A stretch of 64,000 nt of DNA from Metasolibacillus sp. (GCF_025291715.1 NZ_JAMBIZ010000004.1:62001-126000), one strand, 5' to 3'; positions 35,858 to 45,086 are shown, counted from the first letter of the stretch. Numbers and translations: made by a program. Notes: generated from the sequence alone by a model not told the origin.

Positions 35858-38608
35858 ATGACTGACATACTGATATCACCTTTTGTAAAGTCACTGCGCT
35901 TAAAAATTACAGCTCTTCAAAATGGCTTTTACTCCATCACGGCATTACATGAGGATGGTTTAATCGTGCCTCCAGAGAGTTGGATAACACAGCTTTTTTA
36001 TAAATATGAAGCAAATTTTTATGGGCTTACTGTGCCTTTAGATGAACGTGACATTACCTTATCTGCCGCTGAACTGTTAGATGTGCTCTCACCTGCTTTT
36101 AAACATCCTTTATTGCATATCATTGGCGCAGATGCTAGCTCAAATACTTTGCTGGAAAAATTCCAACAGCTTGTTCCCCAGTGGACGAATAGTACGCTTT
36201 GGCAAAGCGCTTCCTTTCATGAGCAAATACTACAATTTGCTCATGATGAAGAGTGTATTTTAGCTACTGCTGCTACACAAAAGCTTGTAAGCAATGGCGT
36301 ACAGCTTGATCAATTAGAGGAGCTTGTACCTTTTTTCATTAATGGCGGTTGGCCATTGCAAACTGAGCACAATGCTGATGGCTTAAAGGTAGCACTACGC
36401 TTAAGTGAACCCGATGAAACAAGCCAACAGTGGCTTTTAGAAACGATTTTAATTACCTCAACAGAAAGGCATTGGACACCCGCTATACGCAAACGTGAAC
36501 TGGCAATTGAAGAAGCATTGCCTGATAAGTGGAAAGCTGCCGCTGCTGATATCGCTGCTATCCAACAACAAATGGCATCATTACTAACTGTAGATGATAT
36601 AAATGGTGAAAGCTTTATTTATCATCCGCTCACAGATGAACAAGTAAAGGGCTTTTTGCGTAATGATATTGCCGTTTTACAGGCGCTCAGCTACGAAATT
36701 GTTTTACCTGCTTGGTTAAAGGAGCTGAAGCAATCGAAAATGCGAGTGCAAGTAAGTGCAGGTCAAGCATCTACTCGCTCTGTAGCAAGTCTTGATGATG
36801 TGTTAACATTCAAATGGCAATTTTCAATGAATGGTGAAAATATTTCTGCTGAACAGTTCCAAAAGCTTGTCGATGAAAAGCGCGAATTTATGCGAATTGG
36901 TACGGAATGGTTCCGCATTGATGCAGCTTGGATGCAAGAAATGCGTGAGCTTATGGATAAGGCGACTAATGAGCAATGGACAGTTAAAGAGTTGTTATTT
37001 AGAGAGCTACCAGAAACGTTAACTGCACCTGCTGAGGAATTGGATGAAGACGATGCAGAACGTGATGACCCTATACTAGCGTTCCAAATCCAACAATCTT
37101 TGCAAAACTATTTACAGCAGCTACAGGAGAAACAAGGCTTACCTACTATTCCTGTACCTAGCCAGCTAGAAGCTGAGCTGCGACCATATCAGCAGCAAGG
37201 TTTTGAGTGGCTCGTCTTTATGCGTGAGCAAAAATTCGGGGCTTGCTTGGCAGACGATATGGGTCTTGGAAAAACGATTCAAACGATTAGCTATCTTTTA
37301 TATACGGTAAATACACTTGATGTCACAGAGCCTGCGATTATTATTTGCCCGACCTCGGTTTTAGGCAACTGGCAAAAAGAGCTTACACGCTTTGCACCTT
37401 CCTTAAATGTTTATACACATTATGGAGCAAATCGCTTAAAGGATGAGATGCTGCGTGATGAAATCCAGCGTGAGAAGCCTCATATTATCGTATCAACATA
37501 TGGCACAGTTTCGCAGGATGTGGAATTTTTACAGTATTTCAATTGGTCAAGCATTATTTTAGATGAGGCACAAAATATTAAAAACATGCAAACCATCCAA
37601 TCACGTGCAATTCGTAAGTTGCGTGGTGAGCATCATATCGCATTAACAGGTACACCTGTGGAAAACCGCTTGTCAGAGCTTTGGGCAATTTTTGATTTTA
37701 TTCATAAAGGTTATCTCGGTAGCTTTAGCAAGTTTCAAGAGCAGTTTATTTTACCGATTGAACGCGATGATTCCGAGCAGCATAAGGAGCAGCTGCGTGC
37801 AAAAATTCAGCCATTTTTACTCCGTCGGACAAAGCGCGATTCAGACTTAATGCTCAATTTACCTGAAAAACAAGAAATGCCAGAATTTTGCCCATTAACT
37901 GCTGAGCAAGCTGCCTTATATGAAAGCTATATTGAGGATACCGCAGCACAGCTTGAGCAGTTAACAGGCTTTGAAAAAAGAGGCCGCATTTTAAAAATGC
38001 TTAATAAATTAAAGCAGCTATGTAATCACCCTGCGCTTTATTTAAAGGAGCCTTTTGATGATGCGGAGACGATGTTAAGCCGTTCTGTGAAGCTAAGACG
38101 TATTGTCGATTTAACGGCTGAAATCGTTCATAATGGAGAGCAATGTTTAATTTTCACGCAATATATTGGCATGGGCAATATTTTACAGCATTGCTTTGCT
38201 GAGCTGTACGATATTGATGTACCGTTTTTAACAGGTAGCATGCCAAAGCAACAGCGCGATCGCTTAGTGGAGGCATTTCAAGCTGGGGCATTTCCAATTT
38301 TTATTTTGTCCTTAAAAGCTGGGGGAACAGGGTTAAATTTAACAGCTGCAAACCATGTATTGCATGCGGATCGCTGGTGGAATCCTGCAGTGGAAAACCA
38401 AGCAACAGATCGCGCATATCGAATCGGACAAACACAATTTGTACAGGTCCATAAATTTATGACAATTGGTACAATTGAAGAAAAAATTGATAAAATGCTC
38501 ACGATAAAATCAGCTTTGTCAGAGGAGCTTATCCAATCAAGTAAATGGATTACTGAGCTGCAAGATGATGAGCTACGCGAGCTTTTTGCGCTTGATTTAG
38601 TAAAATAA
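35858..38608 (+). CDS. ywqA: SNF2-family DNA-dependent ATPase (YwqA-like)
   Basis: 916 residues. N-terminal ~440 residues are a helicase-associated region of the bacterial SNF2 group. Then the two RecA-like halves: Walker A in LADDMGLGKTIQT (about 465), Walker B LDEAQNIKN (about 568), ALTGTPVENRLSELW, and in the second half LSLKAGGTGLNLT, HADRWWNPAVENQATDRA and YRIGQ. All helicase motifs are intact. Likely translocates on DNA or remodels protein-DNA complexes. Downstream of ywqB in one transcript that ends at 38613-38650. Confidence 0.93.
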   Translation: MTDILISPFVKSLRLKITALQNGFYSITALHEDGLIVPPESWITQLFYKYEANFYGLTVPLDERDITLSAAELLDVLSPAFKHPLLHIIGADASSNTLLEKFQQLVPQWTNSTLWQSASFHEQILQFAHDEECILATAATQKLVSNGVQLDQLEELVPFFINGGWPLQTEHNADGLKVALRLSEPDETSQQWLLETILITSTERHWTPAIRKRELAIEEALPDKWKAAAADIAAIQQQMASLLTVDDINGESFIYHPLTDEQVKGFLRNDIAVLQALSYEIVLPAWLKELKQSKMRVQVSAGQASTRSVASLDDVLTFKWQFSMNGENISAEQFQKLVDEKREFMRIGTEWFRIDAAWMQEMRELMDKATNEQWTVKELLFRELPETLTAPAEELDEDDAERDDPILAFQIQQSLQNYLQQLQEKQGLPTIPVPSQLEAELRPYQQQGFEWLVFMREQKFGACLADDMGLGKTIQTISYLLYTVNTLDVTEPAIIICPTSVLGNWQKELTRFAPSLNVYTHYGANRLKDEMLRDEIQREKPHIIVSTYGTVSQDVEFLQYFNWSSIILDEAQNIKNMQTIQSRAIRKLRGEHHIALTGTPVENRLSELWAIFDFIHKGYLGSFSKFQEQFILPIERDDSEQHKEQLRAKIQPFLLRRTKRDSDLMLNLPEKQEMPEFCPLTAEQAALYESYIEDTAAQLEQLTGFEKRGRILKMLNKLKQLCNHPALYLKEPFDDAETMLSRSVKLRRIVDLTAEIVHNGEQCLIFTQYIGMGNILQHCFAELYDIDVPFLTGSMPKQQRDRLVEAFQAGAFPIFILSLKAGGTGLNLTAANHVLHADRWWNPAVENQATDRAYRIGQTQFVQVHKFMTIGTIEEKIDKMLTIKSALSEELIQSSKWITELQDDELRELFALDLVK

Positions 38609-38612
38609 AACG

Positions 38613-38650
38613 AAAGCGTCCTATCTTTGCGCCAAAAGATAGGACGCTTT
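38613..38650 (+). terminator. Terminator of ywqB-ywqA
   Basis: AAAGCGTCCTATCTTT (38613-38628) pairs perfectly with 38635-38650; T residues follow. Confidence 0.85.
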
Positions 38651-38684
38651 TAGGTTCTCTGTTATTCAGTTGTATTTTTTAATT

Positions 38685-38708
38685 GTGCTCCTGCGGTTAC
38701 TCGTCGCA
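38685..38708. repeat. Interspersed GC-richer motif, copy 2
   Basis: GTGCTCCTGCGG...CTCGTCGCA is the reverse complement of the outer blocks of 31734-31768, without the inner stem. Confidence 0.6.
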
Positions 38709-38799
38709 GAAAAGATTATTATGCGATTAAGAGGTAGGTTTTTGCACTCCTTTCTAATTGTTTTAAGATAGAGGTTAGTTAGTTTTGTGGAAGTTCTTT

Positions 38800-39219
38800 T
38801 TACAGATCAGTTGGCAGTGTATCTTCGGGTAAAACAAAGTGTTCCATGACGTGCTGCATTTCATCGCTGGACTCCTCAGGTGGATTGTTTGCAGGCACGC
38901 TCTGTTTCAGTGCATAAAATCGGACGCTTTCTGCTAAAACATCCATCGCAAAAACACGGTTATTTTCTTTGTTCACATAGGAGCGTGTATGTAAGCGCCC
39001 GTTTATCCCAATTAAAGAACCTTTCCCGCAATATTTCGCAATATGTTCTGCTAGCCTTCCCCATGCGACACACAAAACATAATCTGCATCTACACTGCCC
39101 TCGCTATTGCGGTAATTGCGATTAATGGCTAATACGAAGCTCGTTTGTACTTTCGTATCAGATAATTGCCTTAGCTGTGGATTTTTTGTTAAACGTCCAA
39201 CAAGTCCGATTTGATTCAT
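38800..39219 (-). CDS. ssbB: Single-stranded DNA-binding protein SsbB
   Basis: 139 residues with an OB fold (NQIGLVGRLTKNPQLRQLSD, VQTSFVLAINRNYRN, LIGINGRLHTRSY). The acidic tail ends LPTDL and lacks the DDDIPF tip of the replication SSB, as in the SsbB/YwpH form used in natural transformation. The position next to ywpF matches B. subtilis. Ribosome site GGAGGTG stands 6 bases before the ATG. Confidence 0.88.
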   Translation of the reverse strand: MNQIGLVGRLTKNPQLRQLSDTKVQTSFVLAINRNYRNSEGSVDADYVLCVAWGRLAEHIAKYCGKGSLIGINGRLHTRSYVNKENNRVFAMDVLAESVRFYALKQSVPANNPPEESSDEMQHVMEHFVLPEDTLPTDL

Positions 39220-39243
39220 TTATTCACCTCCTTCGTTAGCACT

Positions 39244-39273
39244 ACTATACATGATGATGATTTCATTTGGCAA
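39244..39273 (-). promoter_or_regulatory. Sigma-A promoter of ssbB
   Basis: TTGCCA (39268-39273), 18 bases, TATAGT (39244-39249) on the minus strand; leader about 18 bases. Confidence 0.6.
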
Positions 39274-39333
39274 AATCTGAAAAATCATATTTGCTAACAT
39301 TTTAGGGGGTTAAACTTTAAATTTCGACATTGC

Positions 39334-39346
39334 AAAAATTTATTTT
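39334..39346 (-). promoter_or_regulatory. Possible ComK AT-box upstream of ssbB
   Basis: AAAA-TAAAT-TTTT fits the ComK half-site AAAAN5TTTT. Other AT-boxes nearby are imperfect (for example CAAA-TATGA-TTTT just upstream of the -35) and their spacing is not one of the usual 8, 18 or 31 bases, so this is a weak call. Confidence 0.3.
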
Positions 39347-39428
39347 GACCTATTTTAGCTTGCTAATACATTGCTCTGACAAGCGATAGCCGCAATATAT
39401 CGAAAAATTAAGTTTCGCATTTTTTGTA

Positions 39429-39437
39429 TGCTATACT
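39429..39437 (+). promoter_or_regulatory. Extended -10 promoter of ywpF
   Basis: TGCTATACT is an extended -10 box; no good -35 is seen. Leader of about 58 bases. Confidence 0.5.
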
Positions 39438-39501
39438 AAAAGTAGATTCATTTCCAGAACAAATATTGAGGCTTTAACTATTATGAAGGGAGGCTGCTCG
39501 T

Positions 39502-39930
39502 TTGAAGACATTTAAACTAATGGCATTTCATTTATTAAATGAAGAGGCTATTCAGCCCATTCACATTATTGATGGTTTAACAATTAACTTAGAGGATAGC
39601 CATCAAACTTGGGTGCTTGAGCTGTTTATTCCAAATGAGTACTATTCAATTTTTAAAACGTTAGAGGACAATCAAACTGTATTTGACGCACATGCTGTTA
39701 TTTCCTTTCCAGATAATGAACCCGCACCATTTTCTTTAATAGTTAGTGCCATTACTGAAATCGGTGATCGCTTATCCGTATTATTAAAAGGCTCGATTAA
39801 AGCTCGACGCCAAAAATATGCAGAGCAATTATTGCAGCAGCTATTAGAGGAAGGTTTATCGAATGATGAACTATTGCAGCGTTTCCAGCATGATATGAAG
39901 GAGCGCCCAAAGTTAAATAAACAGCAATAG
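39502..39930 (+). CDS. ywpF: YwpF-like protein
   Basis: 142 residues starting at TTG (39502), chosen because GGGAGG lies 8 bases upstream. TFKLMAFHLLNEEAIQPI, DGLTINLEDSHQTWVLEL and FIPNEYYSIF are typical of YwpF, a small Bacillales protein of unknown role found next to ssbB. The C-terminal third is charged and helical (ARRQKYAEQLLQQLLEEG). Confidence 0.75.
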   Translation: MKTFKLMAFHLLNEEAIQPIHIIDGLTINLEDSHQTWVLELFIPNEYYSIFKTLEDNQTVFDAHAVISFPDNEPAPFSLIVSAITEIGDRLSVLLKGSIKARRQKYAEQLLQQLLEEGLSNDELLQRFQHDMKERPKLNKQQ

Positions 39931-39960
39931 TCACAATTGACACTTTGATTAATGGAAAGA

Positions 39961-40003
39961 GTTGTCTGAAAGGCGTGTAGCTAATGCACATTTTTCAGGC
40001 AAC
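39961..40003 (+). terminator. Terminator of ywpF
   Basis: GTTGTCTGAAA and TTTTTCAGGCAAC pair, with GTG/GCAC extending the stem; CTTTT follows. Confidence 0.65.
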
Positions 40004-40050
40004 GATATGCTTTTAGACGAAATAATTTTTTGTTCTAGAAATCGGGGCAT

Positions 40051-40446
40051 TTGTTTGTGATTTTTTTGGTTTATTTGCGACTTCTCGGATTTATTTGCGA
40101 CTTCTCGGATTTATTTGCGACTTCTCAGGTTTATTTGCGACTTCTCGGATTTATTTGCGACTTCTCGCATTTATTTGCGACTTCTCAAACTTATTTGCGA
40201 TTTCTCGAATTTATTTGCGGCTTCTCAAACTTATTTGCGGCTTCTCGGATTTATTTGCGATTTCTCGAATTTATTTGCGACTTCTCAAATTTATTTGCGA
40301 CTTCTCAGGTTTATTTGCGACTTCTCAGGTTTATTTGCGATTTCTCGAATTTATTTGCGACTTCTCAGGTTTATTTGCGACTTCTCGCATTTATTTGCGA
40401 CTTCTCGCATTTATTTGCGACTTCTCAGGTTTATTTGCGACTTTAC
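40051..40446. repeat. Tandem array, 20-bp unit, 19 good copies plus a worn first copy
   Basis: The unit is TTATTTGCGACTTCTCNNNT. TTATTTGCGA recurs every 20 bases from 40071 to 40431 without a single indel. Only positions 17-20 vary (GGAT, AGGT, GCAT, AAAC, GAAT, AAAT), plus C/T at 11 and A/G at 10. It fills the space between two convergent genes. All three forward frames are open only because the unit has no stop. Confidence 0.95.
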
Positions 40447-40477
40447 CCGCTTTATTAACTTAATAATACCCATTAGA

Positions 40478-40513
40478 AAAAACCAAAAGCGCTGTGAAGC
40501 ACTTTTGGTTTTT
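40478..40513 (-). terminator. Terminator of the small lipoprotein gene
   Basis: AAAAACCAAAAG.GCT pairs with AGC.CTTTTGGTTTTT, one mismatch; T run on both strands, so it may also end readthrough from the left. Confidence 0.82.
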
Positions 40514-40515
40514 CT

Positions 40516-40872
40516 TTAGCGGTTATCTACATTGTTGCGATCACGCATGTCTGCTGGGTCCTCGATAATGTCTTCTTCGTTGACACGACGTTCAATTACA
40601 CGGCCATCGTTATCGACACCATCGTTAGGGGCAACGCGATCCACCTCGGCACCATTTCGTTCATCACGTAGGGCTGGAGGCACTGTGCTGTTAGGGGCAC
40701 TATTGATTTCGTTATTGTAGCGTGGTGTATAGTTATCATCGATAACATCATCCACCCCTCGACGAATTTCCTTTGCTGGTGTGTCGTCATTCATCGCATT
40801 ACGGTCCCCCGCGTTACAGCCAGCTAAAAATGATGTAGCAAGTAATGCTGCTGCTAAAAAGCCTTTCCACAT
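40516..40872 (-). CDS. Small acidic lipoprotein, function unknown
   Basis: 118 residues from the ATG at 40870-40872 with AAAGGAGGG 9 bases upstream. Signal with lipobox FLAGC (C19). The mature part is hydrophilic, full of D, N, R and E and probably disordered (VIDDNYTPRYNNEINS, DPADMRDRNN). I do not recognise the family. Single gene with its own terminator. Confidence 0.7.
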   Translation of the reverse strand: MWKGFLAAALLATSFLAGCNAGDRNAMNDDTPAKEIRRGVDDVIDDNYTPRYNNEINSAPNSTVPPALRDERNGAEVDRVAPNDGVDNDGRVIERRVNEEDIIEDPADMRDRNNVDNR

Positions 40873-40970
40873 AAAAAATTCCCTCCTTTCCATGGACTCA
40901 ATATGATCAATACTTGATCATTCATTAGAGTGCCCTGGAACGAAGGGAACTATCCGAACATTTTATAGAT

Positions 40971-41354
40971 CTATTTCAATTTTTCTTTTAACAATTGCTC
41001 AACATATGCGGCTTCTGCCTTACAGCCATATTTGTAATTTGTGCCTAATTTTTTTTGCAGTTTTTCAATGGAGTCAATTTGCTTCTTTGTCGGCGCTTCA
41101 TCTAAAATTTTCGCCATCACTTCATCCACTTTTTTTGCTATTTCATTATGAAATTCTTCACTCACTAATACTTCGTGAGGTACTTTATCAAACCAAGCTG
41201 CATTTTCTGTGAAGTATTGCTGCCAGCTTGCCATAAAGTCTTCCATTGAAAATTTATCTTCATCCCAACCAATGCTCGCTAAATAAAGCTCAAATGATGT
41301 GGAAATTGATCGTGTAATACTTATCTTTACACCTGAAGACAGTTCTTTATACAT
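40971..41354 (-). CDS. Conserved hypothetical protein
   Basis: 127 residues, soluble, mixed alpha/beta. No known catalytic motif. The C-terminal APTKKQIDSIEKLQKKLG resembles a short helical motif seen in several DNA-metabolism proteins. B. subtilis has a 127-residue gene, ywpG, in the equivalent area, but I cannot confirm homology. Ribosome site AGGAGG stands upstream of the ATG. The 143-base gap to fabZ shows nothing certain. Confidence 0.6.
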   Translation of the reverse strand: MYKELSSGVKISITRSISTSFELYLASIGWDEDKFSMEDFMASWQQYFTENAAWFDKVPHEVLVSEEFHNEIAKKVDEVMAKILDEAPTKKQIDSIEKLQKKLGTNYKYGCKAEAAYVEQLLKEKLK

Positions 41355-41497
41355 AAAAATTTAAACCTCCTACGTTTAAAAAGCCAACCCCTCAAAACTC
41401 AACTTATATATCTTATAATTTTTTCTTCGTAAATGCAAATAGTACTAAAATATGTGAAAAAATTGTCTATACAACCATTGTTACTTATCCAACATCA

Positions 41498-41935
41498 TTA
41501 TTTCGGTTGCTCTGGACCAATTGCAAATAAAATATCCGTTTCACATACTAGCTCGCCATCAACAGTTGCAATAGCATGCCCTTTACCCATTTGGCCACGC
41601 AGTTTGACAAACTCCACTTCCATTTTCAATTGGTCACCTGGCACCACTTGACGTTTGAAGCGACAATTATCAATGCCTGTTAAAAAGACAATGCGGCCTT
41701 TAAAATCATCTGAGCTTAGCAGCGCTACGCCACCTACTTGTGCGAGAGCCTCAACAATAAGAACGCCTGGCATTACTGGATAGCCCGGAAAATGACCATT
41801 AAAGAAATCTTCATTAATCGTTACATTTTTAATGCCTACTGCGCGCTTGCCTACTTCAATTTCTAAAACGCGATCAACTAATAAAAATGGGTAACGATGT
41901 GGTAAAATCGCTTGAATTTGTTCTGCATTTAACAT
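41498..41935 (-). CDS. fabZ: 3-hydroxyacyl-ACP dehydratase FabZ
   Basis: 145 residues from the ATG at 41933-41935, 7 bases after GGAGG; a start 15 codons upstream has no ribosome site. [13 protein letters not shown] and [25 protein letters not shown] region ([16 protein letters not shown]) hold the catalytic histidine and glutamate of the hot-dog fold. It removes water from 3-hydroxyacyl-ACP in fatty-acid elongation. Position after flhP matches B. subtilis. Confidence 0.95.
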   Translation of the reverse strand: MLNAEQIQAILPHRYPFLLVDRVLEIEVGKRAVGIKNVTINEDFFNGHFPGYPVMPGVLIVEALAQVGGVALLSSDDFKGRIVFLTGIDNCRFKRQVVPGDQLKMEVEFVKLRGQMGKGHAIATVDGELVCETDILFAIGPEQPK

Positions 41936-42026
41936 AAAAATTCCTCCACTCATGTTCACTATTATGTATATTGTGCTCATTTAGTGAGATGGAGCTGCCT
42001 TTTAAGACAACTCCAAACTAGAGCAT

Positions 42027-42305
42027 TTATTCTTTTCCTTCAATAATATCAAATATATGTTGCCAAGTGCTCCATTTTAATGCATCGCTCGGTTCTCCGC
42101 TTCCAAGAAAGCCGTAGCCAAACATCACACCACCTGCTGCTGCACCAAGCAATAAAGCTAAAACAAGTACAATTCGCAACCAAATAGGGATTAAGCGTAT
42201 TTGTACCCAGCGCGCTCTTCTCGCTCTTTCACTTGGCTCTGTTTCCTCGTTACGTCTGCTTCTCTTTTTAGGAGCTACATCTTGTTCATTGAATTCGTTC
42301 GTCAT
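42027..42305 (-). CDS. EpuA/RNA-polymerase-beta-associated family small membrane protein
   Basis: 92 residues. A basic N-terminal half (KKRSRRNEE, ERARRARWVQIRLIP) is followed by one membrane helix (WLRIVLVLALLLGAAAGGVM) and a short outer tail GYGFLGSGEPSDALKW. This is the small family often labelled DNA-directed RNA polymerase beta subunit in Bacillales although it is not part of the enzyme. Lies 18 bases after flhP, probably the same transcript. Confidence 0.75.
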   Translation of the reverse strand: MTNEFNEQDVAPKKRSRRNEETEPSERARRARWVQIRLIPIWLRIVLVLALLLGAAAGGVMFGYGFLGSGEPSDALKWSTWQHIFDIIEGKE

Positions 42306-42323
42306 TTCTTATACTCCTCATGC

Positions 42324-43160
42324 TTATCGAATACCATTAATGAGCCCCAGCATTTGATCTGCAAGTGTTACTGCACGTGAATTAAATTGATATGAGCGCT
42401 GTGTCGCAATTAAATCTGTCATTTCTTTTGACATGTCTACATTCGACATTTCTAATTTTTGATTGCTCAAGCCAATGTCTCCACGATTTACTCCTTGTAA
42501 ATCAGTCAAAATATCCGCTTCTGTATAACCGAGCCCTGCTAAATCTGTAGGTAGACCAATATATGTGCCACTTACATGCTCCATCACCTGAGGCTTTTGT
42601 AATTCTGATACAGCTAAATCTACTGCTATTACATCACCATCTGGATATTCTATATTCAAACGACCATTTGGTGATAGCGTAAAGCCTGTTGCGAAATCAG
42701 GGAAATAAATCGCCTCACCGTCACTATCTGCTACAGGATGTCCATCGCCATTGACAAGCATCATTTGTCCATTGCCCATCGGTGATACGTAAAAATCACC
42801 TTGACGTGTATATACTGTACGCTGCCCGTCACCATCAGGCATTAAAATGTTAAAATATTGGTTTTCCTTCGTAAACGCAAAATCAAGGTCGCGGTCTGTT
42901 TGCTGCAATGAGCCTTGCTTTTGATTTGCTTGAATTAATGATACATGTGCCCCAACACCATATCGAATGCCTACAGGTGATTGGCGCAATGTTTTATCTA
43001 ATTTATCGTTATTATACTGCTGGTAAAGTAGCTCTGAAAATTGCGCATCCTTTGTTTTATAGCCATGCGTATTACTGTTTGCAAGGTTATCGCTAATTGT
43101 ATCTAGCTTTGTTTGTAGCTGTGTTAATGTATTTGTTGCTGTCACCATTGTACGTAGCAT
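42324..43160 (-). CDS. flhP: Flagellar hook-basal body rod protein FlhP
   Basis: 278 residues of the FlgG/FlgF family. The N terminus LRTMVTATNTLTQLQTKLD and SDNLANSNTHGYKTKD and the C terminus SNVDMSKEMTDLIATQRSYQ with NSRAVTLADQML form the D0 coiled-coil. Distal rod component exported by the flagellar type III system. Pairs with flhO, 15 bases upstream; GGAGGGG ribosome site. Confidence 0.92.
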   Translation of the reverse strand: MLRTMVTATNTLTQLQTKLDTISDNLANSNTHGYKTKDAQFSELLYQQYNNDKLDKTLRQSPVGIRYGVGAHVSLIQANQKQGSLQQTDRDLDFAFTKENQYFNILMPDGDGQRTVYTRQGDFYVSPMGNGQMMLVNGDGHPVADSDGEAIYFPDFATGFTLSPNGRLNIEYPDGDVIAVDLAVSELQKPQVMEHVSGTYIGLPTDLAGLGYTEADILTDLQGVNRGDIGLSNQKLEMSNVDMSKEMTDLIATQRSYQFNSRAVTLADQMLGLINGIR

Positions 43161-43175
43161 ACAATCACCCCTCCG

Positions 43176-44015
43176 TTACACTTTTCCAATTTCATTTACT
43201 GCTTTTTCCATACTGCGATCATATGCCTGTAAAACCTTTTGGTTTGCCTCGAACGCACGATATGCTGTTAATAAATCTGTCATTGAACGTGCTGAATCGA
43301 CGTTAGATGCTTCTAAATTTTTGTGACTTGTTGTAAAAGTAACGCCTGCTTGTCCGTATGCTGACGGTAATATACCTTCATCAAGCATGCGATATAAGCC
43401 GTTATCCTGCTTCATTAAAACATCTGGATTTGCTGAGAATGCCACACCAATTGTTGCAACCTGTGCACCATTTTCATCTATAATTGCACCATTGCTTGTA
43501 ATCGTTATATTATCATTTGCTAGCTGAATAGGTTGACCTGCTTCAGATAATACATAAAGACCTTGCCCATTCACTAGATTACCTTGTCCATCTAAAGTGA
43601 AGTTCCCGTTACGTGTGTAAGCTTCTCCGCCTTCTGGATGCTGTAATCGGAAATAAATTGCTCCTTGATTGCCAGATGCTTCATCGATTGGCAACGTAAC
43701 ATCTACTAATGCTACATCTGTTGGCATACCTGTTTGCAATAATGAGCCTTGTGCATTGTTCGCAATTGTTTCTTGTAAGTATACTCCTGTTGTCAGTGCA
43801 CCGATTGGCTTCAGCTGCTTTAAAGCTAACCCTTTTTCCGTTGGTATGTTTGTTGCGCCTTTTGCTGAAAGCAACATATCTGGAAATGAGCGAATTGTTG
43901 ATTGATCTGCTTTGAAGCCTGGCGTATTTGCATTTGCCATATTGTTTGTCAATATTTCTGTGCGGCGTTGCTGTGCAAGCATGCCTGAAGCTACTGTGTA
44001 AAAACCTTTAAACAT
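43176..44015 (-). CDS. flhO: Flagellar hook-basal body rod protein FlhO
   Basis: 279 residues, same family as its neighbour. FYTVASGMLAQQRRTEILT and NNMANANTPGFKADQ at the start and LEASNVDSARSMTDLLTAYR and FEANQKVLQAYDRSM at the end are the rod-protein signatures. Lies between mbl and flhP as in B. subtilis. Confidence 0.92.
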   Translation of the reverse strand: MFKGFYTVASGMLAQQRRTEILTNNMANANTPGFKADQSTIRSFPDMLLSAKGATNIPTEKGLALKQLKPIGALTTGVYLQETIANNAQGSLLQTGMPTDVALVDVTLPIDEASGNQGAIYFRLQHPEGGEAYTRNGNFTLDGQGNLVNGQGLYVLSEAGQPIQLANDNITITSNGAIIDENGAQVATIGVAFSANPDVLMKQDNGLYRMLDEGILPSAYGQAGVTFTTSHKNLEASNVDSARSMTDLLTAYRAFEANQKVLQAYDRSMEKAVNEIGKV

Positions 44016-44084
44016 AAAGCATACCTCATTTGCTAGTTATTTTCATTGCGTAAAACATGCTCCCTCTCACTTGCGAAGGTTGAA

Positions 44085-45086
44085 TTAGTCTGCTGAAGTT
44101 CCTGCCGAGCGGTCAATATTATTTAACATAATACCTGTACCGATTGCTACACAATCCATCGGGTTTTCCGCTATAAATACAGGTACTTTTAATTCTTCAA
44201 TTAACAATTGGTCAATTCCATGTAAAAGCGCGCCTCCGCCCGTTAAAATAACACCGCGATCAATAATATCTGCTGAGAGCTCTGGTGGCGTTTTTTCTAA
44301 TACATTTTTCGCTGATTGTACAATCATTGATACAGATTCATGCAGCGCTCTTTCTATTTCAGACGAATGAATTGTAATTGTTTGCGGTAAACCTGTTACC
44401 ATATCGCGTCCGCGAATTTCCATTGATTCGTTGCGATTGTTCGGAAATACTGTGCCGATTGTCATTTTGACAGCCTCTGCTGTACGTTCTCCAATTAATA
44501 GCTTGTATTCCTTTTTTATGTATTGCAAAATATCATTATCAAATACATCGCCTGCTACTTTAATCGATTCGCTTGTTACGATATCTCCCATTGATAATAC
44601 AGCAATATCTGTCGTACCACCACCGATGTCAACGACCATGTTGCCGCTTGGTTGGAAAATGTCCATACCTGCGCCGATTGCTGCCACTTTTGGCTCTTCT
44701 TCTAAATATACTTTTTTGCCACCTGATTTTTCAGCTGCCTCACGAATTGCTTTTTGCTCTACACTTGTAATATTTGTAGGACAGCAAATTAAAATACGTG
44801 GCTTCGATAAAAACCCTCGTACATTTAATTTATTAATGAAATGTCGTAGCATTGCCTCTGTCACGTCAAAATCTGCAATTACCCCGTCCTTTAAAGGTCG
44901 AATTGCTACAATATTACCTGGCGTTCGTCCAACCATTTGTCTCGCCTCTTCACCGACTGCTAAAACTTTTCCCGTTTTTTTATCCATCGCTACAACAGAA
45001 GGCTCATTTAACACAATTCCTTTGCCTTTTACATGGATTAAAACATTTGCCGTCCCTAAATCAATCCCAATATCCTTTGAAAACAT
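44085..45086 (-). CDS. mbl: Actin-like cell-shape protein Mbl
   Basis: 333 residues from the ATG at 45084-45086, exactly the length of B. subtilis Mbl; an upstream start eight codons earlier lies in the ribosome site. DIGIDLGTANVLIHVKGKG is the first phosphate loop; VVDIGGGTTDIAVLSMGD the second; TGGGALLHGIDQLL the adenosine site. It forms membrane-bound filaments that guide cell-wall synthesis along the cylinder. Follows spoIIID and precedes flhO. Confidence 0.95.
   Translation of the reverse strand: MFSKDIGIDLGTANVLIHVKGKGIVLNEPSVVAMDKKTGKVLAVGEEARQMVGRTPGNIVAIRPLKDGVIADFDVTEAMLRHFINKLNVRGFLSKPRILICCPTNITSVEQKAIREAAEKSGGKKVYLEEEPKVAAIGAGMDIFQPSGNMVVDIGGGTTDIAVLSMGDIVTSESIKVAGDVFDNDILQYIKKEYKLLIGERTAEAVKMTIGTVFPNNRNESMEIRGRDMVTGLPQTITIHSSEIERALHESVSMIVQSAKNVLEKTPPELSADIIDRGVILTGGGALLHGIDQLLIEELKVPVFIAENPMDCVAIGTGIMLNNIDRSAGTSAD

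Noticed and set aside
40051..40446. CRISPR array
   Set aside because: The unit is 20 bases with only four variable bases, no true spacers, and no cas genes are nearby.
40051..40519. Three overlapping plus-strand reading frames of 120-135 codons
   Set aside because: They are translations of the 20-bp tandem array, open in every forward frame because the unit has no stop; there is no ribosome site or known protein.
41985..42020. Terminator between the EpuA-like gene and fabZ
   Set aside because: GGAGCTGCC/AAGACAACTCC can pair only with several mismatches and almost no loop.
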